DNA from: Macrosoma leucophasiata
Taxonomy: Eukaryota; Arthropoda; Insecta; Lepidoptera; Hedylidae
Direction: 5' to 3'
DNA length: 64,000 bases
Assembly (NCBI GenBank): GCA_036365455.1
Contig: JAWQUS010000030.1
Coordinates: 14,466,001 to 14,530,000 of the forward strand
In this document: piece after piece, positions 1 to 11,995 of the stretch
Position numbering within the stretch: the stretch's first letter is position 1
Layout: each line of letters begins with the position of its first letter
Made by a program: the position numbers and the translations under genes
The notes under the pieces: generated by a model
What the model saw: the letters and a program-made list of their open reading frames with translations, nothing else
Database searches by the model: none
Told to the model about the DNA's origin: nothing

Positions 1-364
1 CTATAACTAATTGATACGTAGGCCATACTGTAAGTTTCTGGATTCTGATATTTTAAATCTACGAAATATTTAGAAGGTTTTCCCTCGCAATGATAATGTA
101 GATATTTATGCATTCGCTAAAATCATTATACAAAGCAGTTGGACTAGTCTTCCAAAAGCAATTGGAATGGACTATAAAGGCCTTTTCGGGAACTTTATCA
201 ACCAAACGGGCACTGAGAATCTTCAGAAATTTAAATAACCCAATAAAGCCCAATATCACTGAATCCGAGAATCCAGCACGGAACCAAAGCGTAGTAACTG
301 GTTTCCACTATGCCACCGATGTATTTAAATAATGATATTTATAAAAAACTACGATACGTTCCAG

Positions 365-518
365 GGTGAAAGAAGCGAGGAAAGCAGCAGCGAGTGGCGA
401 CGGACCGCCTGTTCTCTACCTCAACGCGGGTGACACTTACACGGGAACTGCGTGGTTCACCATCTACAAGTGGAAAGTCGCCGCCGAATTCTTGAACGCC
501 CTTCAACCTGACGCCGTT
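365..518 (+). CDS. 5'-nucleotidase family gene, shared upstream internal exon
   Basis: This is an internal exon of an ecto-5'-nucleotidase/apyrase-type metallophosphoesterase. It is bounded by a TTCCAG acceptor and a GTACGT donor and encodes about 51 residues, including NAGDTYTGT, where the Asp of the GD pair is a metal ligand in this family, and then the WFTIYKWKVAAEFLNALQPDAV stretch. It ends in phase 0 exactly where family members continue with SLGNHEFD, which is what all four downstream terminal exons begin with. The exon that should carry the signal peptide and the first Asp-x-His metal site is not in the window and presumably lies to the left. A longer reading frame runs on past the donor, but family homology stops at 518. 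I found no second copy of this exon between the four terminal exons. Confidence 0.9.
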
Positions 519-2323
519 GTACGTATGCTTTCCGTTTCTATATATATTATAATGTCTTTTATTGTGTCTAAATGCATTTCAAACCGCTCAAAGTGTTGTG
601 CAATAATTAAACACAGAGAGGCATGACCAGCTCCTTTACGGACGAGAGCCACATTGTGGTAATTGTCGAACATTTTTTGTTTCGGAAAACATCCTAAGCC
701 GTTTATTGTGTCCGTATCGTACGTAGCCGACATAGTTCTTGCACATGATACACGAATGCGCCCGGAGCTTGGTTGTGGTTAGAAGTAACATTGTGTACGT
801 GTACCATGTGTCAATGTGTGTGCCTTTTGGGACAGCCAGTCGCTTTATCTGTGTTTTATGAGTTATAACGTCTTTACCACAGCCGAGCGTTTACCGCACT
901 CGTTAATTACACTACAGTGGGACGTTAATAGATTGATCAGATTATTTGTGATTTTTATCTAACTTTTGAGAAAAAAGTTATTGTGTTAGACATCGAGTGT
1001 CTGTGAATTATGTGTCCTTCTTCGTCTTCCACGTGTAAACTCAACAGGCTTAACTCTAAGGAGGCTTAAAACAAAATTAAATGATAGTGTACTACGAGTA
1101 AATTATAATACTTAAATGGCAATAGGTACAGATAGAGCTTTGGCTAGCTTTAAGCTGTACCTTGATATCAACTCGGCTATCAACCAATTTGTACATTTAA
1201 AGAAAGTAACTGTTGTATTTATCCATGGACGAGTCATCGATGTACACACAGAATAATTAATGAATGTACGTATGGTTAATTTAAATGTAAGAAAAATTAA
1301 ATGTATTATTTATATACCAGATATGTGCCTACTTAGCATATTATTAAATATGCTAATTACCTAAATCTACAATATAGTAATCATAACGATAAAACTATTA
1401 CTATTGTCATCGACAGTCCGATAGCTAAGTCACAATTTTTAGCTGCATGTGGCTAGGGCAAAAGACATCTCGATCATTTATATCGAAGTCTGTGATCAGA
1501 CTCTGTCCTACATTGCAATCGATTTTATTTTGGACATGTCTTTAGTGGTAGCAGACCAATACTATTACGCTCGAAGCTACCGATTGATCATCGGGTCGGG
1601 GAGTAAAGGCTACACATTCCCTTAACAAAAAAAAGTTTGTTAATACCTATGCCTAGCGTATGGCTATAGGCTCATTTTTTCATATACTTAATAATATTTA
1701 TGTATGAATACACATGTTACTGAGTTAGAAGTCACTACACTTTGCCACTTTGTTTCCAAGATCCGGCTAGAAGGACCAAATTTTACGATCACTTACATCG
1801 CTATGAAATAAGTACTGAAACAGGAACTTAAAGCAAGTAAGTACCAAGTATTGAAGAGGCTGATTTGCTCGTGTTCCTCTTCCCATCCCACCGGGAAAAA
1901 CTGATAGTAAGTTGAGATGAGATGTCTGTAGTAAAATATAATGGACTAGATTGTGGTTCCCCAAAGAGCTATAATATTTTAGTTAGAATATAACTACAGC
2001 TTTTTGGGGCTGTTGTACTAGATGTAGGTAAGCATCATTATGATAGCAGATATTAACTACGTGCATTTAAATTTGAAATAGAATTATAATCCGAATTATA
2101 ATTAACGAACGTACAATCATTACAGTTAAGTTCGAAAATCTGACAGAATAATATTCTGTTTGAGATCATTATAATAAAATGTAGACTATTGAAATGGTGT
2201 TTGTTTACGTTTCCGTATTATTAATTTATCCAACAAAATTAATTCAACCTGTAGTAATGATAAGAAATAATATATACAAATCAAAAGGAGAAAGCAAAAT
2301 TTGACGCATCGGTGTGGGACTTC

Positions 2324-2400
2324 GGTAGCTTAGTCGTAAAGCGGCTGGACTGGTTATCCTGTAATTCCTGAGGTCGCAGGTTCGATTCTTGCCTAAAGTC
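2324..2400 (+). repeat. tRNA-like sequence, SINE head or tRNA pseudogene
   Basis: An A-box-like TAGCTTAGTCG and a B-box-like GGTTCGATTCT lie about 50 bp apart. The T arm pairs (GCAGG with CTTGC) and the acceptor ends pair through GACTT and AAGTC. The anticodon stem has a mismatch and the variable region is too long, and a T-rich tract follows. This fits a tRNA-derived element or pseudogene better than a working tRNA. Confidence 0.5.
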
Positions 2401-3127
2401 AAATTTTTCTTTACGTTTTTTTTTTTTTCTTTTTTAAAAAAGTTCACTCGCATGTGCTATTGCGAAAAATAAATAGTACAATAATATATAATGCAATAAT
2501 TTGATACAGATGTTTAACTGTCTATGAAGGTATGTATATCACATACAATATAAGGCAGTGTACATACAAAGAAACTCGTTAAGCAATACCTACATGTGCA
2601 TGTTAATCAAGATACGGGATTGTTCGTTGTGGTGTGTCCTTTGATTACCGTTTGTATTGATGTGTACGTTACCTAAGACGTCATCTGACTGAAGCACATG
2701 CGGTTTATGCGTTTGTGTGTTCAGCCTTACACTGTTATTTGTTGTGCCGTGTCAAGGGAAATTATTCCTTACAATCATCATGACCGATCTTATGCACTGA
2801 AACGGTGTTTATGAAATTCATCCCAAATTTCATCATCAACAATCGGGTAATTGAGTTTTTAGTAAAAAAAGATTAACTGAACAAATTAAATAAGAAGCAA
2901 AAATATTCTTCAATGTAACTTGTACCGACTTGAGACAAAGTTAGTGGAGTGAAATAGGTATGTTTCAATTGAGAAGTAGGAGATCAAATTAAAAAAAATC
3001 CTGCTTATTTTTACCTTTTTCACCTTACCTGCTTTCAAAAATTATAACTATTATTACACATAGAATAAGAATTGTTACACATATTAACATTCGTCTAAAC
3101 GAAATTTATTCATAGTCCTTAAATACT

Positions 3128-3325
3128 CTTACACTCACAGACCCACATTAGATATTATATAAACCTGTCATGGATACCGTTTTACACATACAACACATAC
3201 ACAAACACCCAGACCCGAAACAAATATCTGTAGGCGATACACATGTTTGTCCCGGTGCGGGAATCGAATCCGCGGCCCTTCGATTCAAACGGTTGTCTCA
3301 CACCGCTGGACTAACCGGGTTGTCG
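3128..3325 (-). repeat. tRNA-derived SINE, family with CCGGTTAGTCCAGCGG head
   Basis: This is a minus-strand copy of a SINE also present at 45519-45730, 51027-51222 and 60217-60405. The head has pol III A and B boxes (TTAGTCCAGCGG and GATTCGATTCC in this copy). The body contains TTTGTTTCGGGTCTGGGTG, and the end carries CACAGGTTTATA and a GGGGCTGTGAGTGT motif. It is diverged by point changes, so it is old. Confidence 0.8.
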
Positions 3326-3699
3326 TAATTGATAACTTAAAAAATGTTGACTGATATATTAGAAAAAAAAAATACAAGTTCTTGTACACTATGCCTGAAA
3401 TGTATCAAAGAGAGATTTAAGAGCTTATGTTTTGAGAAGTTCGCGAACTTGTTTGAGAGTTTCGTTGTAGTCTAGAAACAAGTTAGTGAGAATACAAAAC
3501 TTTGTTGTGCTATCCCCGTCGCGTTTTGAAGCAAATGATTTAATGTTAGATATTTTAAACAACCTTTTTTTGTTTCAAAAATAGGTACGTGAAATTTATT
3601 AAATATCAGTTTTGTCATTCCTTGTTCTTTTAAGGATAATTCCTATAGGTTACAGTCATCACTTAACATCAACGTGAGCTGCATGCTTTTCTTTTTTTT

Positions 3700-4108
3700 T
3701 AATTATTATTATGGCATCGCTATTACGCATATTGCCAGTGTCAAGTAAAACGATATTTCGTATTTATTTAAGCAGCATAAAAGTAAGTATAATATAGTCA
3801 TCAAGTATAATATGTAAGTATCAAGTATATAAGTTATCAAGTATAATATGTCAGTTAAGTGAGTTACAATCAAGTTATTCGAGTAAAGCGATGGCTACTT
3901 TACCAGAACATTTACAATGAAGTTTTGGAGGCAACCTGAAAGGTCGTGTTTTCGCACTGTTATTCTATTTCACTATACACGGGCACTGTAATAAACCTAT
4001 ATCAAACAAAATGCCACTAACTTTATTCAATATAACTTAAAAATACACCAAGAAAATGAAATAAAATAAGAGCACCATACGCCTCTTTAGAGGTTCCCGC
4101 CAAAAAAA
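3700..4108 (+). repeat. Dispersed repeat, second copy at 50699-51240
   Basis: About 300 bp beginning near AAAGCGATGGCTACTTTACC and ending at TTCCCGCCAAAAA match the 50.7-51.2 kb stretch closely. That other copy is split by a tRNA-derived SINE. No terminal inverted repeat or coding potential was seen, so the class is unknown. Confidence 0.65.
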
Positions 4109-4146
4109 AGAGCTGCATGCTTGTTTGCAACTTCCATAATATAAAA

Positions 4147-4768
4147 AAACGGCCAAGTGCGTGTCGGGTCACGCGCAGTGTAGGGTTCCGTAGTTACAAA
4201 GTAAGAAATGTAATAAAAAAAATTAATAAATATTTTCTATGGAGTTGTTCGAAATTTTCAAGTAAAATACATTTGGTCGACTCTTACTCGCAAACTTACA
4301 AGGCCAAATTAAGTGTGATAGTTTTCCTTTTAATTTCATTATATGTAGCTACTATTGCCGTAACGTCTGAATTTCTAACAACAACCGTTTAGTTGGTAGG
4401 GGGGCGGACACTTGACTCTAACGAAAATTTGCACCTTAAAGCTTAATAAATCACGAACAGTTAACTTAATCGAAAAATGATGTTCGGACATCCATAATAT
4501 TTTTGAAAGACCTATCCAACAATACCCTACACTATATGAAAATCAAAAATATCCGCGCGTTACAAGTACCCCTACTTGTAGGTTACCCTAAATATTTTTT
4601 TTTATGTTTTTATTCTACCACTTTGTCGACGTAATTGAGGTGTATACTTGTGCCAAATTTCAAGTCTCTAGTACTAATAGTTTTTGCGCTAAACCGCGGA
4701 CGGACAGACAGACAGACGGACATGGCGAAACTATAAGGGTTCCTTGTTTACTACGGAACCCTAAAAAA
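4147..4768 (+). repeat. Widespread lepidopteran repeat (GGCCAAGTGCG...TACGGAACCCT type)
   Basis: It starts with CGGCCAAGTGCGTGTCGGGT, reaches an AGGGTTCCGTAG motif, and ends with a run of GACAGACAGACGGAC followed by CTACGGAACCCTA. The AGGGTTCCGTA and TACGGAACCCT motifs are inverted. I recognise the arrangement as a very common non-autonomous repeat of moth genomes. The small reading frames inside it are not genes. Confidence 0.65.
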
Positions 4769-5045
4769 CTGGCTGTGGCGCGACACGTCCAGGGGCCTTA
4801 TTCTCGTATCATAAAGTTTTTGGAAACAGATAGTAAATCATCTAAAAAAAGATTTTGAGATAAATCTATGAGAGGACTCAATTCAATTTTCTGAAAAGGT
4901 TTGTTGCACCACCCTAGAAATCTGACAAAACGCCCGCCACCATCTGTTTACAAAGGAACTAAAAAAGTTCAACTGTAGAATCGGATTTTTTAAAATGAAT
5001 TTCATAGCTGTTGTGAATTTACGTTAATTTTCTTTTTTTTTATGT

Positions 5046-5215
5046 AAGGAAGTTGGCAAACAAGCATGCAGTTCACATTGATGTTAAGTGATGACTGCAG
5101 CCTATAGACACCCATACAAAGACCAGAGGTCAAAATGCAAATGCGTTGCCACCCTTGACACCTAAGTTATGTCTCTGTGATAATTATTACGGGGCAAAAC
5201 TATCAGCTCTCCTTT
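5046..5215 (+). repeat. Repeat family R3 (GGCAAACAAGCATGCAGTTC), partial copy
   Basis: This is the first long copy of the most abundant repeat in the window. The family reads, in order, GGCAAACAAGCATGCAG, GACTGCAGCCTATAGACACC, GACCAGAGGTCAAAATGCA and TATGTCTCTGTG. Longer copies go on to GATAGTGCTGAACACTACC and GAGCTCCGTCACTGGAGCTC. No reading frame and no clear terminal inverted repeats were seen. Confidence 0.75.
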
Positions 5216-5785
5216 TAATTTAAGGTGCATAGATAAGTACCGATTGAATACTGGGGTCAATAATAACGCAAATCGTTAGGTAATTTATAAATACCACATC
5301 ATCGAATAAAACAAACCGCTCCCGACAAATTGCAATGAAAGAGCGGCATCGTCGAAAATCAATCGATGTGAATCCAACCTCATTTTCCGCTGCGAAATTT
5401 TCTATCGTTGACAGCGTTGCGGTGCACTATATTTAATATTACATGCCTCGCACATACCCGGTTATGTACTATGTAAAATCAATACTGAACTTGTATCACG
5501 TTTGGTTACATAATGTAGAATGACACGTACCTTTATCTGGGCGCAGCGTCCGAGTCGTCCCTTGTTATAACATGTGAATATATTCTCAGACGTGGAATAC
5601 AATAACAATAATGCCTTTTGTAGCAAAATACAAGATACCACGTCTTAGATTCTTCATACGCTCCTATCTCTATCTTGTTTGCATAGGCATGGAGTAAGTA
5701 AATAAGGGCTCTTGACCACAATAACTTGCCCAATTAAATTATCATAAAAGCCAATAAGAACGTATTTTGTAAGCAAATCTAACTG

Positions 5786-6117
5786 CCTCGGTAGCCTAGT
5801 GGTAGCAGGCCACTACTACTTCGCTGTACGCTGAGGTCCTAGGTACGATTCCCGGGTAGTGGGTTATAAGGTGACAGAGATAATGGTGTAAAGTCCTTTA
5901 TCTCTAATTCTATTGGGATTTTTCAATTTTCTGGAAATTCCCCAGTACCTCGAAGTTTGGTAATGTGCCCGGAGATGTGAACAGGCTCGCCACCTGTTAC
6001 CTCCATGGACCAAATACATAACCGGCGAATCGCGGATGTTTGCATGTATTCTTCAAATGCATGCATTTACCTCTGCCTACCCCTTCGGGGATTATAGGCG
6101 TGAAGTTACGTTTTTTT
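5786..6117 (+). repeat. tRNA-derived SINE, family with GCCTCGGTAGCCTAGTGG head
   Basis: The head has an A box (TAGCCTAGTGGTAGC) and a B-box-like GGTACGATTCC. The body includes TGTGAACAGGCTCGCCACC, and the 3' end reads TACCCCTTCGGGGATTATAGG followed by GTGAAGTTACG. 3'-end fragments of the same family lie on the minus strand at 19740-19838 and 45958-46022. Confidence 0.75.
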
Positions 6118-6543
6118 ACGAAGTTACATGCAAGACGTGTTTTCTTTATGTATGAAATTTGATGAAAAACAATGTTTCATTCGGTAAACAGATAGGCGAA
6201 GGTCGATATAGATTCTGATCTTAAACACGTTTTTGTACCTACGAAGTGAGAACACAATGTTCATTAAAGGTGTAATGATAGCTAGCTACTTATCTAGAGA
6301 AGAGCATGTTAGAAATTGTCAAATTAAAACAATTAACTCAAAGTAATTTTTGAAACAATGTACCTATAATTTAAGTGATATTACGGATAAAGAATTTCAG
6401 TTATCAACGGTAGAAGACTTTGTTTAGCGTCAGAACAAACAAGTAAGTTTATATTTCTCCGCTATCTCAGCTATTTACTAACCTAACAAACATTTAACGT
6501 TGAAGCTAAATCCTCCGGCGGATGTTATTTTAATTTGTATTGC

Positions 6544-7038
6544 AATAGGGATGATGACTATTTTTTTTTAATTGTAATATCAAAAAGTATAGGAAAAATA
6601 AATAAATATTGTCTTTGAAACGTCTACTCAATAGCAAATAATTTAAAAGATATACCGATTCAAAACGTTGCGAGTTGTGAAACGACTCAAAACGGCTCAT
6701 ACAAAATGATACTCTATTCTGACGTCACGTTATAGTTAACTTGTGAATTGGATGGTGAAATCAAAACATTTTAAAATATCTTCGTCAATACTGCGTTTTT
6801 ATAAAAACATTCTTATTAAAATTTGTTGGGTATATATTTTATAGAATGTAAAAGTGAAATTATTTTTAATTTAAACTTAACTTTTATGTTCACGAATTTT
6901 CGACACTTTTAAGTTCTTCTATCTCATACGATTCAACTCAAATTTTCATAATTTTTGTACCATTGTATCTCATTTGCAAGTCGCTTTTATGTGATATGAT
7001 ACAAAGTAGTTGATTCATACCTAGTCATCATCCCTATT
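6544..7038. mobile_element. MITE of about 495 bp with 17-bp terminal inverted repeats
   Basis: It begins AATAGGGATGATGACTA and ends with the exact reverse complement TAGTCATCATCCCTATT. The interior is AT-rich and non-coding. The family was not identified and the target duplication is not clear. Confidence 0.7.
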
Positions 7039-8128
7039 TTTACCATTACCTACCTGCTACGTATGTAACTAACACTTAATAAGACTAGAAAGTCTAGAAA
7101 CCATTTAAGTATAGATAAAGGCTTCAATACTAATTTTAATGAATATTGAAGCCTTTATCTATAGTTGTAAATAATTACTTAGCCATAATTATATCTTCTT
7201 TCTTCTTCTAATATAAATATTGATGGACTGAAACGTTGGTACATATCAACCTACACGGTATAATGACTGAAGAAGAATAGCATCTTTAGCTACAGTTCTG
7301 TAGCGAAGGTTTTGTAAGTGTAGGTTCCTGTAAAAATTCCACGTCAATCATGTTTTCAAAAATTGCAGCAATTTTCATTACAGCAGACGTTATGCGTGCC
7401 GTGTATTTAAAGGAATTACAAAGAAATGCCTTTTAAGATCGGGCTCAGATTTTTTGTTTTTTATTAATCTTTTTTTATTAGGTTTCGTAATCCTCAATAT
7501 TCTATCTTACGAATATGTGCCCTAAATCAAACAAATAAAACAGATAATCGAGGAAATAATGGGATACATAGAATAAGTACTTTACTTACCTACTTATTAT
7601 TTTGATTACTTATCTAAAACTAATGCGCCTACTCATACCATACTAATTATTACTAACTACATACTCATACTATACTAACTATTACTAACTACATACCTAC
7701 TCATACTATATCGTCTATAGGTGCTACCACCCATCTATTTACATGTATAATGTCGTCTTTTTATCGTGCTTGCATTTTTGTGGTAACGGTGTCCTTATGG
7801 CGTCCTTACTCCGAGAGCTAAAAGAATTAAAAAACAATTTGTGATTTTTAACAAGTACATAACTGGTTCCAGGTACAACTCTTTTCAGACATTAACTTCT
7901 ATTTACCAGATCATGTATTTGTTAGCAGGGTTTTACTAAAAAAAATAACCATATTGGAATTAATATTACCTGGTTTAAAAAATCTCAAAGTTACTATTCT
8001 CGACTCTTTTAATAATTTTAATATTCATTATATTATGGTGGTGGTTACGTAGACTTAGTGGTTTTATTTTAATAATAATAATATGCTGCTATTAACCATA
8101 TATGTAAGGTACCCTTAACGTCTAATTA

Positions 8129-8379
8129 CAGTACTCAACAATGAATATTGCACATCGAGCCGATCGAGAGACGATCGGCTCGATTCGACTTGGTAGAGCG
8201 TTATCTCTGTTGCACACTGCCTACCTAAGCACTGACAGTCCGGTATTGGTCAAAACTTGATCAAAATGGTCGACAAACGTCAAATAGGTACGGTGCGAAA
8301 GAGATAACGCGCTACTGAACCGAAATAAACCGAAGTCTCCTTCCTAGGCTCGATGTGCAATATTTATTGTTGAGCACTG
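8129..8379. mobile_element. MITE with long terminal inverted repeats, flanked by TAATTA
   Basis: The ends CAGTACTCAACAAT and ATTGTTGAGCACTG are inverted and continue inward through an imperfect GCACATCGAGCC repeat. TAATTA flanks both sides (8123-8128, 8380-8385). TAATTA is itself palindromic, so the exact element edge is ambiguous. Related copies are at about 25898-26144, 41092-41370 and 44750-45030. It sits just upstream of the first terminal exon. Confidence 0.8.
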
Positions 8380-8527
8380 TAATTAAAATTACCTACTTAT
8401 ATCGATATAATGCTAACCCATAAGTAACAAAAAATATCTTGGCATAGCAGTAAGAATAAAAAACAAAATTTAAAATGTGCATGAAATCTTTCGAAAATCG
8501 GAATTAAAACTCTTTTTTTGTTTACAG

Positions 8528-9898
8528 TCACTTGGCAATAATGAATTTGAAGACAACAATGAACTGTCTCCACTTCTTGAGAATACGGATGCAGTAATAT
8601 TATCAAGTAACATTATCATACATACCAACGAAGAAAAACCAAAGATGCAGAAATCGGTTATTACTGACATCGCAGGGACGAAAGTCGGACTGATCGGTTT
8701 CCTTACGCCTGCCGCGGCGATTTTAGATAGCACGGGTAAAATTGAATACATAGATGAAATAATCGCTCTGAAACAAGAAGTAAGCAATCTACAAGCTCAA
8801 GGTGTGAATATTATAATAGCACTAGGACACTCAGAAATAAGCAAGGCCATTGAAATTGCTACCGAAGTTGAAGGATTAGATTTAGTTATTACAGGGCACA
8901 AGAACATTTACTTTTGGGATGGAAATTCTGCAGAAAATAAAGAAACAAACGCAACGCCTGTAGTTGTTACTCAAAAATCTGGCAAAAAAGTTCATGTAGT
9001 CCAATCGTACGCTTACAATAAATATCTCGGCAAAATTAAAGTCAAATTTGATAGCAATTGTGAAATTATAGAATATGACTCAAATCCGATCTTACTTGAT
9101 GTTTCTATTCCTCAAGATCCGAAGGCCACTACGTTGGTCATGAATTATCGTGCGAATTCACGATCCACGACTGTTATTGGTGATACTGCAGTCGTTCTAG
9201 ATGGAGACTCGTGTAAATTAGAAGAATGCAATCTTGGTAATTTGGTGACAGACGCTATTGTGTATTATCACGCTGTTAGATTTGAAGGTGAACGATGGAC
9301 CGATGCACCTATAGCTTTCATTCCTGGCAGCTCGTTTGCAGCTTCTATTGCTCCTCAAAATCGACCAGCCACTATTACCGAAGGTGACCTAATGACAGCT
9401 TTGCCAAAAGAAAGTACTCTTGTAGCATTAACAATGAATGGCACTGTATTATCACAAGTTCTTGAACACGCAGTTGCTGACTACAGGCACAACAATCCCT
9501 CAGGGAGATTTCTTCAGTTTTCTGGAGTTCGAATAGTTTACGACTTTACTAAAGATCCCGGATCGAGGATAGTCACTGCTGTAGTACGCTGTTGGTCTTG
9601 TATAGTTCCCGAATATTATGTGATAGATGACTGGAGAACCTACAAAATATTAATGCCATCTTCTTTGGCAAATGGCGAACATGATTATTCTATGTTAGTT
9701 GGATTGCCAAAAGAAGAGTTATCGTACGATGAACTGACTTGTACCAAAGATTTTATTAATCTACGTAGTCCTGTTTATCCAGAAGTGTCCAGACGTATAG
9801 TTTTACTTAATACTGACGCTGCTCCCGATTCAGCTACAGTTTTGACCTCTTCTTTCACTGTTTTAATTCTTGTTTGTGTCACATACTTATTTTCATGA
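8528..9898 (+). CDS. 5'-nucleotidase terminal exon 1, probably catalytically dead
   Basis: The exon follows a TGTTTACAG acceptor and encodes 456 residues to a TGA stop. It keeps the fold of the family (LGHSE, ITGHKN, KYLGKI, CNLGNLVTDAI, FLQFSG) and ends in a hydrophobic GPI-type tail. Several hallmark sites are changed. The catalytic GNHEFD reads GNNEFE, replacing the conserved His. The GGGIR substrate-binding loop reads PGSSFAAS. The GGDGF-type loop near the C-terminus reads NGEHDY. I infer a non-enzymatic isoform or a decaying exon, although the reading frame is intact over 1.37 kb, which argues against simple decay. An AATAAA lies about 17 bp after the stop. Splicing from 518 would join in phase 0. 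Confidence 0.88.
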   Translation, partial: SLGNNEFEDNNELSPLLENTDAVILSSNIIIHTNEEKPKMQKSVITDIAGTKVGLIGFLTPAAAILDSTGKIEYIDEIIALKQEVSNLQAQGVNIIIALGHSEISKAIEIATEVEGLDLVITGHKNIYFWDGNSAENKETNATPVVVTQKSGKKVHVVQSYAYNKYLGKIKVKFDSNCEIIEYDSNPILLDVSIPQDPKATTLVMNYRANSRSTTVIGDTAVVLDGDSCKLEECNLGNLVTDAIVYYHAVRFEGERWTDAPIAFIPGSSFAASIAPQNRPATITEGDLMTALPKESTLVALTMNGTVLSQVLEHAVADYRHNNPSGRFLQFSGVRIVYDFTKDPGSRIVTAVVRCWSCIVPEYYVIDDWRTYKILMPSSLANGEHDYSMLVGLPKEELSYDELTCTKDFINLRSPVYPEVSRRIVLLNTDAAPDSATVLTSSFTVLILVCVTYLFS

Positions 9899-11995
9899 AA
9901 ATCATCACTCAAGTAATAAAAATATCTAAAAACTTTAACTTTTATTATATTCTTTAACTTAATGTTTAATCTTTTATGTTTTTTACCTGTGATTAAAACA
10001 TTTATGTAGCGTAATTGTGATATTTCACAGATAAAATAACACGTTATTACCTAACCGTTCATAGATTATAAGTTAATCCAGAAACAAACTGCTTCAAAGA
10101 TATCAATAGAAATATACGATGTTGTTACGTATGTTATTACAAATTATTGTGTAAGTATTTAACTGCATGCTTATACTATTTTGTAGTTTTTTGGATTACA
10201 TTTCCAATTTTTGCATTGCTGTTATTATTCGTTTTGTTCTGTATCTATTTAAAATGTAACAGCTGTTGTAGAAATTAATTGTTACATATCTAAATAATTT
10301 TATATGTTGAATGGTAGTAACATACCTATTAAACATGCATGCATTTTTATAGTTATATTTCGTAATCGTCTGTGTTGTCTTTGTTTACATATTTAACAAT
10401 CTTTACATAGATAACTTACCCTTAATCCAGTTAATAGCAGTAATTTTAACAATACAATAACAAGCTTTATATGTTTTTGTCTGTAGTAGGTACCTATTCT
10501 AAAGCATTATGTTGGTATTACTGTAGTGATTCATAAAATTAAGATTCTTTTTTAAAATCAAATCCATGTTCTTTGACTTAAGTCCTAAAATACACAATAG
10601 TGTGTGAAAAAATACAAGAAGAAATGCTTGAACAGTAATTTTTAGAAATCATTATAGATGTACCGAGAAGCCGGCGAAACCGACTATTGGGTACTATCGT
10701 AGTCAACAACTAGTCGTCAATTTATCGAGAAAGAGCACCGAATATCCGGCTTTCTAGTTTGTATGTACCTACTATCGAAGAAGATGCCGGTCATCCAAAC
10801 ACATGGCAAATTAGACTTTATTCACACACCAATAAGGCACCGACGTGACTGACCCGACATTACTTCGATGGTACCTATACCTCAATAAAATGTAGGTAGG
10901 GCGAATGGCACAGAGTTGGATGTCGGATGTTATAATATGGCTGTTATAATATGCCTGTCCACCTGGAGAATATCATTTGCAATTGGTTACACTTGACTTT
11001 ACAGGAATTTTATTGTTGTTTAAAAAACATCAATACACGAGACTTTCTTTTTCACAGGATTAAATTTTAATTGAGTTCCTGTTTTTTTACTCCTGCCAAC
11101 CGTGATCGGCTTATCCGATTTCGTCAAATCTACTTTCTTTACGATGTCTGTACCCATAACAGTTATGGGTACAGACATCGTAAAGATATGTTTATTTCTA
11201 TTTAATTAAATCAATTAAGATTTAACGTACCTACCTATACCTACTTTTATCTAATTTTGAAAAACTGTTTGCTGGCCTTTGTAAATTTTGTAATCTGAAG
11301 AGGAAACGAATATTTTTTATCAAATTACTATTGCTAAGAGAGTTAATTGACACATTAACACGAAAATGTGAAATAGTTCATTTTCTCAGTTTGAGATTCG
11401 AACTACTTTTTTTACACGAAAGCCAACTACCTACTCAACTAGCCTCGGTGCAATGGTTTGTGGTCTTGCCTGTTAAATACATTAGGTTTGTATTTTTTTG
11501 CTAATAGCTTTAACTTATTAATCACATACACACACTTAGGTACTAATGTGAGCGTGATGTGATATATCTATAAGGTACCATTTCAATATCGGTGGCGACC
11601 TGAAATACCGTTTCTCCTCCTATACTTTTGAGAGTATTCGTAAAGTCATGCATTAATCGCCAATTTTATATATCACATAATAATATTGGATCTTTAGTCG
11701 TTTCCCTGTTCTATCAGCCTGATGTCATCTCTTCATAAAGCTCACTTCGATGTATTTTTAATGTCAAAAATTCTTTTTTAGAACATGTTGTGTATTTCAG
11801 TATTAAGATATTTTTTTGCAATAATTTATCACCCATAATTACTCCCATAATACCAACACATGAAACGTTTATATGCTTACAAATAATTATTTGTACCCAT
11901 AACAATAAAGAGTGATCGTTGGCATGTTTGAGGCACTTACCTATTCGATTCGATTTTAAACAAGTATTTATTAAAGTATTTTTTTTTTGTTTCAG
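9899..11995. other. Spacer between terminal exons 1 and 2
   Basis: AT-rich DNA. I looked for a second copy of the GDTYTGT exon or a signal-peptide exon and saw none. It contains a perfect 25-bp-arm hairpin at 11136-11186 and SINE-like scraps near 11430. It ends in the pyrimidine tract of the next acceptor. Confidence 0.6.

Larger units (their letters stand above)
519..8527 (+). other. Long intron of the 5'-nucleotidase locus, filled with repeats
   Basis: Eight kilobases separate the shared exon from the first terminal exon. I see no coding exon in it. It holds tRNA-like SINE pieces (2324-2400, 3128-3325, 5786-6117), a widespread lepidopteran repeat (4147-4768), two MITEs (6544-7038, 8129-8379), a perfect hairpin (7110-7163) and a short AT-rich tandem repeat near 7629-7710 built on a CATACTAACTATTACTAACTA theme. 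The remainder is unique AT-rich DNA. Confidence 0.7.

Noticed and set aside
108..332. 74-residue open frame near the left edge, plus an antisense 66-residue frame
   Set aside because: No recognisable domain; it lies in what should be intron upstream of the 365 exon acceptor and does not join in phase with the nucleotidase.
4117..4858. Two open frames of 84-91 residues
   Set aside because: They lie within a common non-coding moth repeat; the RTDRQTDGHGE stretch is the translated GACAGACAGACGGAC run.
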